Positions 36,536 to 45,629 of a stretch of DNA of 64,000 nt are shown here, piece by piece. Below the pieces are notes generated by a model. It ran no database searches and was not told where the DNA came from. It was given only the letters and a program-made list of their open reading frames with translations. Made by a program: the position numbers and the translations under genes. The stretch comes from Variovorax sp. KK3 (GTDB lineage: Bacteria > Pseudomonadota > Gammaproteobacteria > Burkholderiales > Burkholderiaceae_C): the NCBI RefSeq assembly GCF_001984055.1, contig NZ_LYVO01000021.1, positions 30,442 to 94,441 on the forward strand, in the 5' to 3' direction. The stretch's first letter is position 1, and every line of letters starts with the position of its first letter.

Positions 36536-37296
36536 AGCGAGGTCTCCGAAGCCCCGCCGTCCAGGCGCAGCACGTCGGCGGTGAGGAAGCGCGATGCATC
36601 CCCCGCCAGGAAGCACACCGCATCGGCGATGTCCTCCACCGTGCCGAGCCGGCCCAGCGGCGTGCGGCCGATGCGCCTGGCATCGAGCTCCGCATTGCGA
36701 TGCTTGGCCGTGCCCTCGGTCGGCACCGCGCCGGGCGCCACCGCGTTGACGCGGATGTTGCGCGCGCCCAGGTCGGCCGCCGCGGCGCGGGTGATGCCCA
36801 GCACGCCGGCCTTGATGCCGCTGTAGACCACCGAACGCATCGGCGACTTGAAGGCCGCGATCGACGCCACGTTGACGATCGAGCCGCCGCGTTCCGGGTC
36901 CATCGCCTCGGCGGCCGCCTGGATGCCCCAGATCACCGACTTGAAGCCGATCTCCACCATGCGGTCCATCACCTCCGGCGTGATCTCGGCCAGCGGCTGG
37001 TAGCGCACCCAGGCCGCGTTGTTGACCATCACGTCGAGCCGGCCCGCGTCGCGGACGAACTGTGCGACCGCCTCGCGCATGCCGTCGCGCGTCGACACGT
37101 CGCAGGGCAGCCCGATGGCCTGGCCGCCGAGCGCGCGGATCTCGGCCACGGTCTCCTCGACGAATTCGGCCTTCAGGTCGTTGATGCCGACGGTCGCGCC
37201 CAGCCGGGCCAGGGCGCGGGCGCTGGCGCGGCCGATGCCATGGCCCGCGCCGCTGATGAAGGCCGTACGGCCGGTGAGAGGCAAAGGCAAGGTCAT
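36532..37296 (-). CDS. SDR family oxidoreductase (catabolic operon)
   Basis: A 254-residue short-chain dehydrogenase. The cofactor loop is GAGHGIG near residue 16, NNAAWVRY near 91 and the catalytic YSGIK near 157. Asp at the end of strand 2 (GINDLKA) favours NAD(H). In the operon it is a likely 3-hydroxyacyl-CoA or cyclic alcohol dehydrogenase. Its ATG overlaps the stop of the acyl-CoA synthetase by four bases. Confidence 0.9.
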   Translation of the reverse strand: MTLPLPLTGRTAFISGAGHGIGRASARALARLGATVGINDLKAEFVEETVAEIRALGGQAIGLPCDVSTRDGMREAVAQFVRDAGRLDVMVNNAAWVRYQPLAEITPEVMDRMVEIGFKSVIWGIQAAAEAMDPERGGSIVNVASIAAFKSPMRSVVYSGIKAGVLGITRAAAADLGARNIRVNAVAPGAVPTEGTAKHRNAELDARRIGRTPLGRLGTVEDIADAVCFLAGDASRFLTADVLRLDGGASETSL

Positions 37297-39437
37297 GATT
37301 CGGCTTTCGTGGAGGCTTGTTGCTCGGGCACCAGCAGCGCATCGAGCGCATACGCGCCGCGGCCCTGCTCCAGCACCATCAGGGGATTGATGTCGATCTC
37401 GCACACGTCGTCCGCATGGCGCACCGCGAAGCGCGACAGCGCGGCGATGGCCTGCGCCGCGGCCTGCACGTCGGCCTGGGGCCGGCCGCGCGCGCCGTCG
37501 AGCAACGGAAAAGCCTTGAGCGAGCGCAGCATGGCTGTGGCCTGCGCCGCGTCGACCGGTGCGGGCTGCAAAGCCACGTCCTTGAGCACCTCGGCGAAGA
37601 TGCCGCCGAGGCCGACCATCACCATCGGCCCGAACACCGGGTCTTTCTTGGTGCCCAGGATGAGTTCGACTCCGCCCTGCACCATCTGCGCGACGAGCAC
37701 GCCGGTGATGCGCGCCTGGGGCGCCTTGAGCGCAACGCGCGCCAGCATCTGGTCGTATTCCTCGATCAGCTGCGCCTCGGACCGCACACCGACGAACACG
37801 CCACCGACTTCCGTCTTGTGCGCGATGTCCGGCGACACGATCTTGAGCACCAGCGGAAAGCCCAGCTCGCGTGCCGCGGCCAGTGCCGCGTCGCGGCTGG
37901 AGACGATCTCTTCGCGCGGCACCGGCAGCCCGGCCTCGGCCAGCACGGCCTTGGCGCTCGCCTCGGTGGCAAATGCTTCCGCGGCCAACGGTGCACGATC
38001 GATGGCCGCCGCTTCGACGCGCCCCTCGACGTACTTGCCGCGCTCGCCGAAGCGCATCAACGCCGCCAGCGTCGCACATGCGGCGTCGATGCCTTCGACC
38101 ACCGGATAGCCCAACTCGGTGAGACGCACCCGCACGTCCTGCGGCGCGCGGGCGCACAGCAGGATCAGGCGCGAGGGATGGTCCTTGCGCACCTGTTCCA
38201 GTGCAGCCAGGAACACGTCGCGCAAGCGAGGCAGGTGGAAGGCGTTGGCCGACTGCAGGATCAAGGCGTCGCAGCTGTCGTCGCGCGCCACGGCGTCGAG
38301 CACCTGCGCCAGCACCTCGGGCCGGCTCGACACCTGCGCCGTCATGTCGACCGGATTCGACGGCGCGGCGAAGGGCACGACCGACAGGATGCGTTGTTGC
38401 GTCGTCGCGGCCAGCTTCGGCAGCGCCAGGCCCTGCGCGCTGGCCGCATCGGCCAGCAGCACGCCGAAGCCGCCGGACGCGGTGAGCACCGCCACGCGAC
38501 GGCCCTGCGGCACGCGCGCCGGCCCGACCACGGCCAACGCATGACCCACTTCGAGCAGCTGCTCGATGCTCGGCACGCGGATGGCGCCGCCATGGCGCAG
38601 CACCGCGTCGAACACGGCATCGGAGCAGGCCAGTGCGCCGGTATGCGAAGCCGCAGCCTCGCTGCCGGCCTCGGACACGCCGACCTTGAGCACCACCAAC
38701 GGCTTGCCCGCGGCGCGCGCCATCGCCATGGCCTGCTGCAGCTTGGCGCCGTCGCGGCAGGTTTCCATGCAGCACAGGATCACCGAGGTGCCCGGGTCCG
38801 CCGCCAGCGATGCGATGGCATCGGCGATGTCCACGTCGCATTCGTTGCCGGTGGTCAGCATGCGGCTGATGCCCAGCCCGCGCTCGCTGGCCAGACGCAT
38901 GGTGTAGCTGCCGAGGTTGCCGCTTTGCGAGACGATGCCGACCGGGCCCGCGGCCGGGAAGGACGATTCGAGCGCCACCGAGAAGGTGGCGATGCTCTTG
39001 TCCGCGACGCCGACCGCGCCCAGGCAGTTGGGGCCGACGATGCGCATGCCGGTGTCGCGCGCCACCTGGCCGATGCGCGCCTGCAGGCGGCTGCCCTCCT
39101 CGCCCATCTCGGAGAAGCCCGCCGACAGGATGACCGCCGCCTTCACGCCGCGCCGTGCGCAGCTCTCCACCGCGTCGAGCACGCCTTCGGGCGGCACGGC
39201 GATGACGGCCAGTTCCGGCACTTCGGGCAGGTCCGCCACACCCGCATAGGCCGCGAGCGACTGCACTCGGCCCGCCTTGCGGTTGATCGGGTAGATGCCG
39301 CCCGCGTAGCCGTACTTCTGCAGGAACTGCAAAGGCCGGCCGCCGATCTTGGTGACGTCGTCCGACGCACCGAAGATGGCGATCGAACGCGGCTTGAAGA
39401 GCGCGTCAAGGCCGCGCCCCACTTCGATGGCTTGCAT
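37293..39437 (-). CDS. Acetate-CoA ligase family protein (NDP-forming acyl-CoA synthetase)
   Basis: A 714-residue fused protein: CoA-binding domain (about 10-105, RSIAIFGASDDVTKIGG), succinyl-CoA-ligase-like domains (about 150-480) and a C-terminal ATP-grasp domain (about 490-710, FPLVLKIVSPDIAHKTEVGG near residue 528). The phospho-histidine expected in this family is His265 (ASHTGALACSD). It makes acyl-CoA from acid, ATP (or GTP) and CoA with release of NDP and phosphate. In this operon it probably activates the ring-opened acid. Stop overlaps the SDR start; two bases separate it from the enoyl-CoA hydratase gene. Confidence 0.88.
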   Translation of the reverse strand: MQAIEVGRGLDALFKPRSIAIFGASDDVTKIGGRPLQFLQKYGYAGGIYPINRKAGRVQSLAAYAGVADLPEVPELAVIAVPPEGVLDAVESCARRGVKAAVILSAGFSEMGEEGSRLQARIGQVARDTGMRIVGPNCLGAVGVADKSIATFSVALESSFPAAGPVGIVSQSGNLGSYTMRLASERGLGISRMLTTGNECDVDIADAIASLAADPGTSVILCCMETCRDGAKLQQAMAMARAAGKPLVVLKVGVSEAGSEAAASHTGALACSDAVFDAVLRHGGAIRVPSIEQLLEVGHALAVVGPARVPQGRRVAVLTASGGFGVLLADAASAQGLALPKLAATTQQRILSVVPFAAPSNPVDMTAQVSSRPEVLAQVLDAVARDDSCDALILQSANAFHLPRLRDVFLAALEQVRKDHPSRLILLCARAPQDVRVRLTELGYPVVEGIDAACATLAALMRFGERGKYVEGRVEAAAIDRAPLAAEAFATEASAKAVLAEAGLPVPREEIVSSRDAALAAARELGFPLVLKIVSPDIAHKTEVGGVFVGVRSEAQLIEEYDQMLARVALKAPQARITGVLVAQMVQGGVELILGTKKDPVFGPMVMVGLGGIFAEVLKDVALQPAPVDAAQATAMLRSLKAFPLLDGARGRPQADVQAAAQAIAALSRFAVRHADDVCEIDINPLMVLEQGRGAYALDALLVPEQQASTKAES

Positions 39438-39439
39438 CT

Positions 39440-40201
39440 TCAACGCCCCTTGTAAACGGGCTTGCGCTTTTCGAGGAAGGCCTTGCGTGCCTCCTGCGCA
39501 TCTTCGGTCTTGGCCAGCGCCATGGTGAAGTTCTGCTCGAAGCGGTAGCCGTCGCGCTGCGGCATCAGGTCCATCATGTTGGCGGCCTGCTTCGCGTAGG
39601 CGATGGCCAGCGGCGCCTTCGATGCGATTTCCTTCGCGATCTCCATGGCCAGCGGCATCAGTTGCTCGGCCGGCACCACCTCGTCGAGCACGCCGCGGCG
39701 GTACAGCTCGGCCGCGGGCACCTTCATGCCGGTGAAGAACATGCGGCGCGTGAACGAGCGGCCCACCATGGTCCGCAGCATTGACACGCCGCCGGCCAGA
39801 CCGACGTTGATCTCGGGCATGGCGAAGGTGGCGTCCTCGCTCGCCAGGAAGATGTCGCAGGCCGACATCAGGCCGAAGCCGGCGCCCAGCGCCGGGCCGT
39901 TGACGGCCGCGATCACGGGCTTGGCGCATTCGCGGATGGCGTTGCCGGTCTCGCGCGTCCAGCGGTTGTGGTCGAGGAAGTCGCCGGGCTTCTCGGCGTT
40001 CGGACGGTCCTTGAGGTCCGCGCCCGAGCAGAAGAACTTGCCGGTGCCGGTGAGGATGGCCACGCGCACGTCGGGGCGCTCGGACACCTCGTCGAAGATC
40101 TCGATCAGGCGGCGGCGCGTGGCGCGGTCCACCGCGTTGACGGGCGGCTTGTCCAGGCGGACGACGGCCACGTGGTCGGTCACTTCAAGGTAAATGCTCA
40201 T
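39440..40201 (-). CDS. Enoyl-CoA hydratase/isomerase family protein
   Basis: A 253-residue crotonase-fold protein. The oxyanion-hole segments are KFFCSGADLKDR near residue 55 and NGPALGAGFGLMSACD near 98. Glu at EINVGLAGGV (near residue 127) stands where the hydratase acid/base usually sits, followed by Gly-rich sequence. Within the operon it would hydrate the double bond made by the acyl-CoA dehydrogenases. Its start overlaps the dehydrogenase stop by four bases. Confidence 0.88.
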   Translation of the reverse strand: MSIYLEVTDHVAVVRLDKPPVNAVDRATRRRLIEIFDEVSERPDVRVAILTGTGKFFCSGADLKDRPNAEKPGDFLDHNRWTRETGNAIRECAKPVIAAVNGPALGAGFGLMSACDIFLASEDATFAMPEINVGLAGGVSMLRTMVGRSFTRRMFFTGMKVPAAELYRRGVLDEVVPAEQLMPLAMEIAKEIASKAPLAIAYAKQAANMMDLMPQRDGYRFEQNFTMALAKTEDAQEARKAFLEKRKPVYKGR

Positions 40202-41316
40202 CGTGTGCTCCCGGATTGATGGGAAAGGGAAGGCTGCCCGGCGGATGCCGGCGCCGTGGGCGCTGCGAGCAGCTGCGCGACGTGCAGCAGCCGGTCGCCG
40301 TAGCGGAATTCGGAGGCGATCAGGCGTTGGGCGATGCGGGTGGCCAGCACTTCCTCGCTGACGCCCATGCCGCCGTGCATCTGGATCGCCGACTCGGCAC
40401 AGGCGCGCGCCGACTCGGCCAGCGAGACCTTGGTCAGCCGCAGCGTGCGGCGCAGGTCGGCCGCCTGCTCGTCGTGATCGTGCAGGCAATGGATGACCTG
40501 GCCCTTGGCGCCCAGGTACTTCACGTACATGTCGGCGACGCGGTGGCGCAGCACCTGGAAGGTGGAGAGCGACACGCCGAACTGACGCCGCTCCTGCAGG
40601 TGCGTGACGGTCTGGCGGATCAGCGTGGCCAGCGCGGCGACGGTGTCGACGGCCGTCAGCAGCAGGGCCGCGTCGCATGCCCGCGCCTGCGCATCGCGTG
40701 CGGCGGCGCCGCGGGCGATGCAGGCGCCTTCGGGCAGCGCGAGCCGGTCCAGCACGAAGTCGGCGCCGCGGCGGCCTTCCATGGTCGTGTAGCGCGTCTT
40801 CGGCGCGCCGACGCGTTCCGCATCGACGAGGAACAGGGCGCGCTCGCCGTCCAGCTGGGCCGGCACCAGGTAGTGCGTGGCGGGCAGCGTCGCGTCGACG
40901 CCCTGCACCACGCCGTCGAGTTCGAAGCCGATGTCGAGATGCCGCGCGAGTACGGTGGATTCATCGGGGGTCGACGACAGCGCGGTCATGGGCGCGATCC
41001 GGGCGCTGCCTTCGGCCACGGCCTCGAGCCAGCGCGTCGCGGTCTCGGCGCCGGCGGCCTGCAGCAGCAGCGGCACGACGGCACAGGTTTCGATCACGGG
41101 CAGCTGCAGGCCGTGCGTGGCCAGGCCTTCGACGATCGACGCCAGGTCGCTCAGGCTGCCGCCGACGCCGCCGGCCTCCTCGGGCACGATGGTGGCGGTC
41201 CAGCCCAGGTCGCGCACGGGGTCGCCCTGGAGCTCCTGGCCGACGTGGTCTTCGGCATAGCGGCTCGCCGAGTCCAGCAGCATGCCGGGAAAGAGCGCGG
41301 GAAAGGATGTGTTCAT
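40198..41316 (-). CDS. Acyl-CoA dehydrogenase family protein, divergent subunit
   Basis: A 372-residue protein of the acyl-CoA dehydrogenase fold. The C-terminal half keeps the family marks: ERRQFGVSLSTFQVLRHRVA near residue 240 and AIQMHGGMGVSEE near residue 316. The middle domain lacks the usual FAD/substrate motif (YSEPGSGSD-type). It lies three bases downstream of the second dehydrogenase gene, which has that motif, so the two could form a hetero-oligomer sharing the FAD site, as in the FadE pairs of steroid degradation. The Ser/Gln-rich C-terminus is unconserved. Confidence 0.85.
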   Translation of the reverse strand: MNTSFPALFPGMLLDSASRYAEDHVGQELQGDPVRDLGWTATIVPEEAGGVGGSLSDLASIVEGLATHGLQLPVIETCAVVPLLLQAAGAETATRWLEAVAEGSARIAPMTALSSTPDESTVLARHLDIGFELDGVVQGVDATLPATHYLVPAQLDGERALFLVDAERVGAPKTRYTTMEGRRGADFVLDRLALPEGACIARGAAARDAQARACDAALLLTAVDTVAALATLIRQTVTHLQERRQFGVSLSTFQVLRHRVADMYVKYLGAKGQVIHCLHDHDEQAADLRRTLRLTKVSLAESARACAESAIQMHGGMGVSEEVLATRIAQRLIASEFRYGDRLLHVAQLLAAPTAPASAGQPSLSHQSGSTR

Positions 41317-41319
41317 GGC

Positions 41320-42510
41320 TCAGGCTCCCAGCAATTCGTTGGCGACGACGTTGCGCTGCACTTCGGAGGTGCCGCCGGCGATGGTGCGGGCACGCGTGAA
41401 CATGTAGTTCTGGATCCAGGTGGCGTCGGACGCTTCTTCCGCCTCCTGTGCATCCAGGTCGGCGTCCACATCGACATCGGCGAGGAAGCGGTGGGCCGCG
41501 TCGGGGCCGACCGCGTCGAGCGCGATGGTCGTGAGGCGTTGCGCCACGTCGGCGCAGGTCATCTTGATGACGGACGGCTGCACGCCCAGCGGCCGCTGGT
41601 GGATCAGGTCGTCGGTGGCCTGCGCCATCATCACGCGGACGCCCTGCACGTCGGCTTCGCACAGCAGCAGCTTGTGGTGCAGGCCGCTGAAGTCGCGCCG
41701 CGCACCGGCGGCGCGGGTCGCGTCTTCGACCAGGCGGTCGATCTGCCGGCGCATGAGTTCCAGCCGCGCCACGTTGGCCGGGGGCAGGCGTTCGCGTTCG
41801 AGCAGGTACTTGGCGCAGGTCCAGCCCTTGCCCACCTCGCCGACCAGGTGGTCGGCCGGCACGCGCACCTCGTCGAAGAACACCTCGTTCAGGTGATGCC
41901 AGCCGTCGATGGTCCGGATGGGGCGCACGGTGATGCCGCGCGTGTCCATCGGCACCAACAGCAGCGAGATGCCTTCCTGCTTCTTCGCTTCCTTCGACGT
42001 GCGCACCAGCATGTAGATCATGCTGGCCTCGTGGGCATGCGAGGTCCAGATCTTCTGGCCGTTGACGACCCATTCATCGCCCTCGCGGCGGGCGCTGGTC
42101 GACAGCGAGGCGAGGTCCGAGCCGGAGCCGGGCTCCGAATACCCCTGGCACCACCAGTCCGACCCGTCGAGGATGCGCGGCAGGAAGCGGGCCTTCTGCT
42201 CGGACGTGCCGAAACGGATGATCACCGGGCCGATGTGGCCCAGGCCATGGTGGTAGAGCGGCGGGCAGTCGTTCTCGGCCATCACCTCTTCGAAGATCAG
42301 GCGCTGGCGGATGTCCCATCCGGTGCCGCCCACCTCTTGAGGCCAGCCCGGTGCGCCCCACCCCTTGGCGTTCAGGATCTTCTGCCAGGCCTGGTATTCG
42401 CGCTTGGTGATCTTCTGGCCGGCCGCGACGACGGCGCGGATCTCCGGCGGGCAGGCGCTGCGCGCGAACGCTTCGAGTTCGCGCCGGAAGCCGGCGTAGT
42501 CGATGGACAT
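41320..42510 (-). CDS. Acyl-CoA dehydrogenase
   Basis: A 396-residue flavoprotein with YSEPGSGSDLASL near residue 124, DEWVVNGQKIWTSHAHEA near 143, and the C-terminal AGGTSEVQRNVVANELLG. The position of the MCAD-type catalytic Glu (EGT-type motif) reads GGT, so the base, if any, lies elsewhere or in the partner subunit. It is the second of two adjacent dehydrogenases, transcribed before the divergent one; a 54-base gap separates it from the flavin reductase gene. Confidence 0.9.
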   Translation of the reverse strand: MSIDYAGFRRELEAFARSACPPEIRAVVAAGQKITKREYQAWQKILNAKGWGAPGWPQEVGGTGWDIRQRLIFEEVMAENDCPPLYHHGLGHIGPVIIRFGTSEQKARFLPRILDGSDWWCQGYSEPGSGSDLASLSTSARREGDEWVVNGQKIWTSHAHEASMIYMLVRTSKEAKKQEGISLLLVPMDTRGITVRPIRTIDGWHHLNEVFFDEVRVPADHLVGEVGKGWTCAKYLLERERLPPANVARLELMRRQIDRLVEDATRAAGARRDFSGLHHKLLLCEADVQGVRVMMAQATDDLIHQRPLGVQPSVIKMTCADVAQRLTTIALDAVGPDAAHRFLADVDVDADLDAQEAEEASDATWIQNYMFTRARTIAGGTSEVQRNVVANELLGA

Positions 42511-42564
42511 GTTGCTTGTCTCCTGTTGAATGGCGAATGCCGAATGGGCGCGAAGCCCGGGGCC

Positions 42565-43500
42565 TCAGCCCTTGCGCAGTTGCGTGATCAGTTCGTCGAG
42601 GGCGGCGGCGGCGCCGTCCGCGTCGCGCCGGCACAGCGCGTGCGCCACCTTGCGGCGCAGCGGATAGAGATCGGGGCGCGGCCGCACCGACAGCACGTGC
42701 GTCATGCGCTCGCGCAGCACGCTGGTCATGGTCTGCGCCATCAGCGTCAGCGCCTCGTTGTGGCCGGCCGCCGCGATCGAGGCGAAGAAGCCGCTGGCCG
42801 AAGCGATGCGTTCCTTGAGCGGCGTGTCGTCGGGATGCGCCTCGATGGCTTCTGCAGCCCGTTGCACGGCCTCGAGCTCGGCCTCGGTGCCGCGCTCGCT
42901 GGCCAGCCGCAGCAGCGTGCCGTACAGCGTGCGATAGGCCTCGTCGATGTCGGCATCGCCCAGGCTGCCCTGCACGACCAGCTTGCGCAGCGACTCGGCC
43001 AGCATCATGTAGGCGCCCTTGTAGAACACCAGGGCCTGGTCGGGACCACCGCCGCTCAGGTGTTGCACCTCGCCGATGAAGATGGTGTGGTCGCCGGCCT
43101 CGTGGGCCGCATGCACGCGGCATTCGAAGCTGGCCAGGCAGTCGTCGATGAGCGGCATGCCGAGCTGGCCGGCGCGCCATGCGACGCCCTCGAACTTGTT
43201 CTCGATCTTGCTCGACGCGAAGCGGCCCGACAGAGCGTCCTGCTGCTCCGAGAGGATGTTGATGACGAAGCCGTCCGCGGCCTGGAAGGTCGTCAGCAGC
43301 CGGCTGGCATTGCGCAGGCTGAACAGCACCAGCGGCGGATCGAGCGACACCGAGCTGAACGAATTGCAGGTCAGGCCGGCGGGCTCGCCATCGGGCGCGG
43401 TGGTGGTGATGACGGCCACGCCGGTCGGAAAGCAACCGAGCAGCTGGCGAAACTGCGCGGGCTCGATGGCGCAGCGGGTGGCTTCGGCGAGCTCGGACAT
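42565..43500 (-). CDS. Flavin reductase fused to an FCD-like ligand-binding domain
   Basis: A 311-residue protein of two parts. Residues about 14-165 form an HpaC-like flavin reductase (FRQLLGCFPTGVAVITT, NSFSSVSLDPPLVLFSLRN, FVINILSEQQDALSGRF). Residues about 170-305 resemble the all-helical FCD domain of FadR-type GntR regulators (LASERGTEAELEAVQRAAEA and DADGAAAALDELI), without a helix-turn-helix. The reductase would supply FMNH2 to the LLM monooxygenase encoded 20 bases upstream. The FCD-like part could sense a pathway metabolite and gate flavin supply. The family assignment of the C-terminal half is by pattern only. Confidence 0.78.
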   Translation of the reverse strand: MSELAEATRCAIEPAQFRQLLGCFPTGVAVITTTAPDGEPAGLTCNSFSSVSLDPPLVLFSLRNASRLLTTFQAADGFVINILSEQQDALSGRFASSKIENKFEGVAWRAGQLGMPLIDDCLASFECRVHAAHEAGDHTIFIGEVQHLSGGGPDQALVFYKGAYMMLAESLRKLVVQGSLGDADIDEAYRTLYGTLLRLASERGTEAELEAVQRAAEAIEAHPDDTPLKERIASASGFFASIAAAGHNEALTLMAQTMTSVLRERMTHVLSVRPRPDLYPLRRKVAHALCRRDADGAAAALDELITQLRKG

Positions 43501-43520
43501 GGCGTGTCTCCAGGCAGGCC

Positions 43521-44612
43521 TCAGGCCGCGGCGAGCTCGGGCTGCGCCGCGGGCTGGCGCAGCGGGTTGCGGGCCAGCTCCTGCTGCACGGTCGGCATGA
43601 TGACCTTGCCCCAGGTCTCCAGCTGGCGCAGCATCGTCGGATGGTCGAAGTCGCCCATCTGGGTCTGGAAGCAGTAGTGCACCGGCTTGAGCGTGCGGAT
43701 CTCGGCGAGCACGCGCTCGATCACGGTGTCGACGTTGCCCACGGGCAGCAGGGCGCGCATCTCGTCCAGGCTCGGCTCGCCCTCGACGATGCCTTCTTCC
43801 ACCTGGTAGTCGTCGGCGATCTGCGCGGTGCGGCGCTTCAGGCTGACCGCGATGCGGCGCTGGTAGCGCGCGCATTCGAGGTAGCGCTCCACCTCGTCCT
43901 TGTCGTTGCTCGCATAGGCCGCGCGCAGCAGGCCGACCGGCACGGCGGCCGCGTCCTTGCCCTCGGCGGTCACCACCTTGTCGATCAGCGCGCGGGTGCT
44001 CGCCAGCTTTTCGAGGCCACCGTCGCCGCCCGAGACGAACACGTGGTGGCCGGACTTCACGGCGCGCGACAGGAAGGCCGGGTCGACGCTGGTGATCCAC
44101 ATCGGCGGCATCGGGCCTTGCACCGCGCGCTGGCTGATGGCGCTCATGGGCTGCTGGTAGTACTCGCCGTCGTAGCTGAACTTGGGTTGCGTGAGGCCGG
44201 CCTCGAGCATGTCGAGCATCTCGAAGGTGCGGGCCTTGGCCGATTCGAGCGACACGCCGAAGCGCTCGAACTCGAAATGCTGGTAGCCCGAGCCGATGCC
44301 CAGGTTCAGGCGGCCGTTGGACAGCTGGTCGACCATGGCCACGTCGGCGATCAGGCGGGCCGGCGTGTACAGCGGCGCGACCACGATGCCGGTGCCCAGG
44401 CGGATGTTCTTGGTGACCGCGGCGCAGTGGGCGATCATGGTGAGCGGCGACGAGCACATGCCGTAGTTGCTGAAGTGATGCTCGGCGTACCATGCGGCAC
44501 CGAAACCCAGCTCGTCCGCCAGGCGCGTCTGCTCGACGGCGTCGCGGAGGATCTGGTGAGAGGTCTTATGCTTGTTCCGCTGCTGCATCAGAATGAAGAT
44601 TCCGAAATCCAT
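43521..44612 (-). CDS. LLM class flavin-dependent monooxygenase, first gene of catabolic operon
   Basis: A 363-residue luciferase-like protein: MDFGIFILMQQRNKHKTSHQ start, AAWYAEHHFSNYGMCSSPLT near residue 39, IRLGTGIVVAPLYTPARLIAD near 70, and RLNLGIGSGYQHFEFERFG near 100. This is the alkanal-monooxygenase/type II Baeyer-Villiger-like subgroup, which needs reduced FMN from a separate reductase, encoded just downstream. It would start the pathway by oxygenating a ketone, aldehyde or similar; the substrate is unknown. It is divergent from the LysR gene with an inverted repeat between. Confidence 0.88.
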   Translation of the reverse strand: MDFGIFILMQQRNKHKTSHQILRDAVEQTRLADELGFGAAWYAEHHFSNYGMCSSPLTMIAHCAAVTKNIRLGTGIVVAPLYTPARLIADVAMVDQLSNGRLNLGIGSGYQHFEFERFGVSLESAKARTFEMLDMLEAGLTQPKFSYDGEYYQQPMSAISQRAVQGPMPPMWITSVDPAFLSRAVKSGHHVFVSGGDGGLEKLASTRALIDKVVTAEGKDAAAVPVGLLRAAYASNDKDEVERYLECARYQRRIAVSLKRRTAQIADDYQVEEGIVEGEPSLDEMRALLPVGNVDTVIERVLAEIRTLKPVHYCFQTQMGDFDHPTMLRQLETWGKVIMPTVQQELARNPLRQPAAQPELAAA

Positions 44613-44642
44613 CGCTGTGGCTCCTGGTTGGCTGGTGTGATG

Positions 44643-44668
44643 GGTACCGACTGTAGGAACTCGGCACC
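44643..44668. promoter_or_regulatory. LysR-type operator: inverted repeat between the LLM and LysR genes
   Basis: Arms GGTACCGA (44643-44650) and TCGGCACC (44661-44668) are complementary at seven of eight positions with a ten-base spacer. It is the only such repeat in this 101-base divergent gap, 30 bases before the LLM start and 45 before the LysR ATG, where LysR regulators usually bind to control both. Confidence 0.6.
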
Positions 44669-44713
44669 GTTGCGGACCACCAGCGAACGCACACCTTCTT
44701 TGCGTCTTTGGAA

Positions 44714-45622
44714 ATGAAGGCCCTCGACTCGCTGCGCATCTTCGTCGCCACCCAACGCAAAGGCAGCCTCTCGGCCGCGGCCCGCAGCCTGAGCCTGTCC
44801 CCGGCCACCATCTCGCGCCGCATCAGTGGGCTCGAGGAAGAACTGGGCGTGCAGCTGGTCGATCGCACCAGCCGCAACCTCAAGGTCACCGAAGCCGGCC
44901 AGGCCTTCCTGGAGCGCGCCGAAGCGGTGCTCGAACTCATGAGCGAGGCCGAGCAGGTCGTCCACAACGCGCGGCAGCGGCCGGAAGGTCGGCTGCGCGT
45001 GCATTCGCGCACGCACATCGGGCTGCGCGTGCTGGCGCCGCTGCTGCCGCGCTTCGCGGAGCTCTACCCCGACATCCGCGTCGAGCTCGAACTGTCGGAG
45101 CATCCGGTCAACCTGGTGGAGCACGACTTCGACGTGGACATCCGCACCGGCGAGTCCACCGATTCGGGCTTCGTCATCAAGCGGCTGCTGTCGAGCGACG
45201 AGGTGCTGGTGGCCAGCCCGGCCTTCCTGAAGGTGTATTCGCGCATCCGGCACCCGCGCGACCTGCCCGAGGTGCGCTGCCTGACCTACCGGCGCGAGCG
45301 CGAAGTCATCACCTGGAAGTACATCGACGAGGCCGGCGAGCAGCAGGAACTGCCCATCCAGGGCGTGCTGGGCGCCAACAACGGCGAGCTGCTGCGGCTG
45401 GCGGCCATCGGCGGCATGGGCGTGGCGCTGCTGTCCGAGGCCACCGTGCGCGACGACCTGCGCGACGGCACGCTGGTACGGCTGCTGCCCGAGTACCGCT
45501 TCGCGGTGCGAGCCTTCTCCAACGGCGTGTTCGCGGTGTTCCGGCAAAGCCGCGTGCTGCCGCTGAAGGTGCGCGCCTTCGTGGACTACGTGGCGGACGC
45601 ACTGCGGAGCGAGCCGCGCTAG
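44714..45622 (+). CDS. LysR family transcriptional regulator
   Basis: A 302-residue regulator. The N-terminal winged helix reads LRIFVATQRKGSLSAAARSL and SPATISRRISGLEEELGVQL; the remaining 210 residues form the periplasmic-binding-like effector domain (HIGLRVLAPLLPRFAELYPD). It sits divergent from the LLM operon and is the natural regulator of it, with a pathway compound as inducer. ATG at 44714 chosen over a TTG six bases earlier. Its end lies seven bases from the lactonase end. Confidence 0.93.
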   Translation: MKALDSLRIFVATQRKGSLSAAARSLSLSPATISRRISGLEEELGVQLVDRTSRNLKVTEAGQAFLERAEAVLELMSEAEQVVHNARQRPEGRLRVHSRTHIGLRVLAPLLPRFAELYPDIRVELELSEHPVNLVEHDFDVDIRTGESTDSGFVIKRLLSSDEVLVASPAFLKVYSRIRHPRDLPEVRCLTYRREREVITWKYIDEAGEQQELPIQGVLGANNGELLRLAAIGGMGVALLSEATVRDDLRDGTLVRLLPEYRFAVRAFSNGVFAVFRQSRVLPLKVRAFVDYVADALRSEPR

Positions 45623-45629
45623 GCAGGCC

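Noticed and set aside
40216..43677. Open frame of 1153 codons on the plus strand
   Set aside because: It lies antisense to the enoyl-hydratase/dehydrogenase/flavin-reductase genes, which have clear motifs. High GC at third positions makes long antisense frames; its protein is low-complexity, rich in Ala, Arg, His and Gln.
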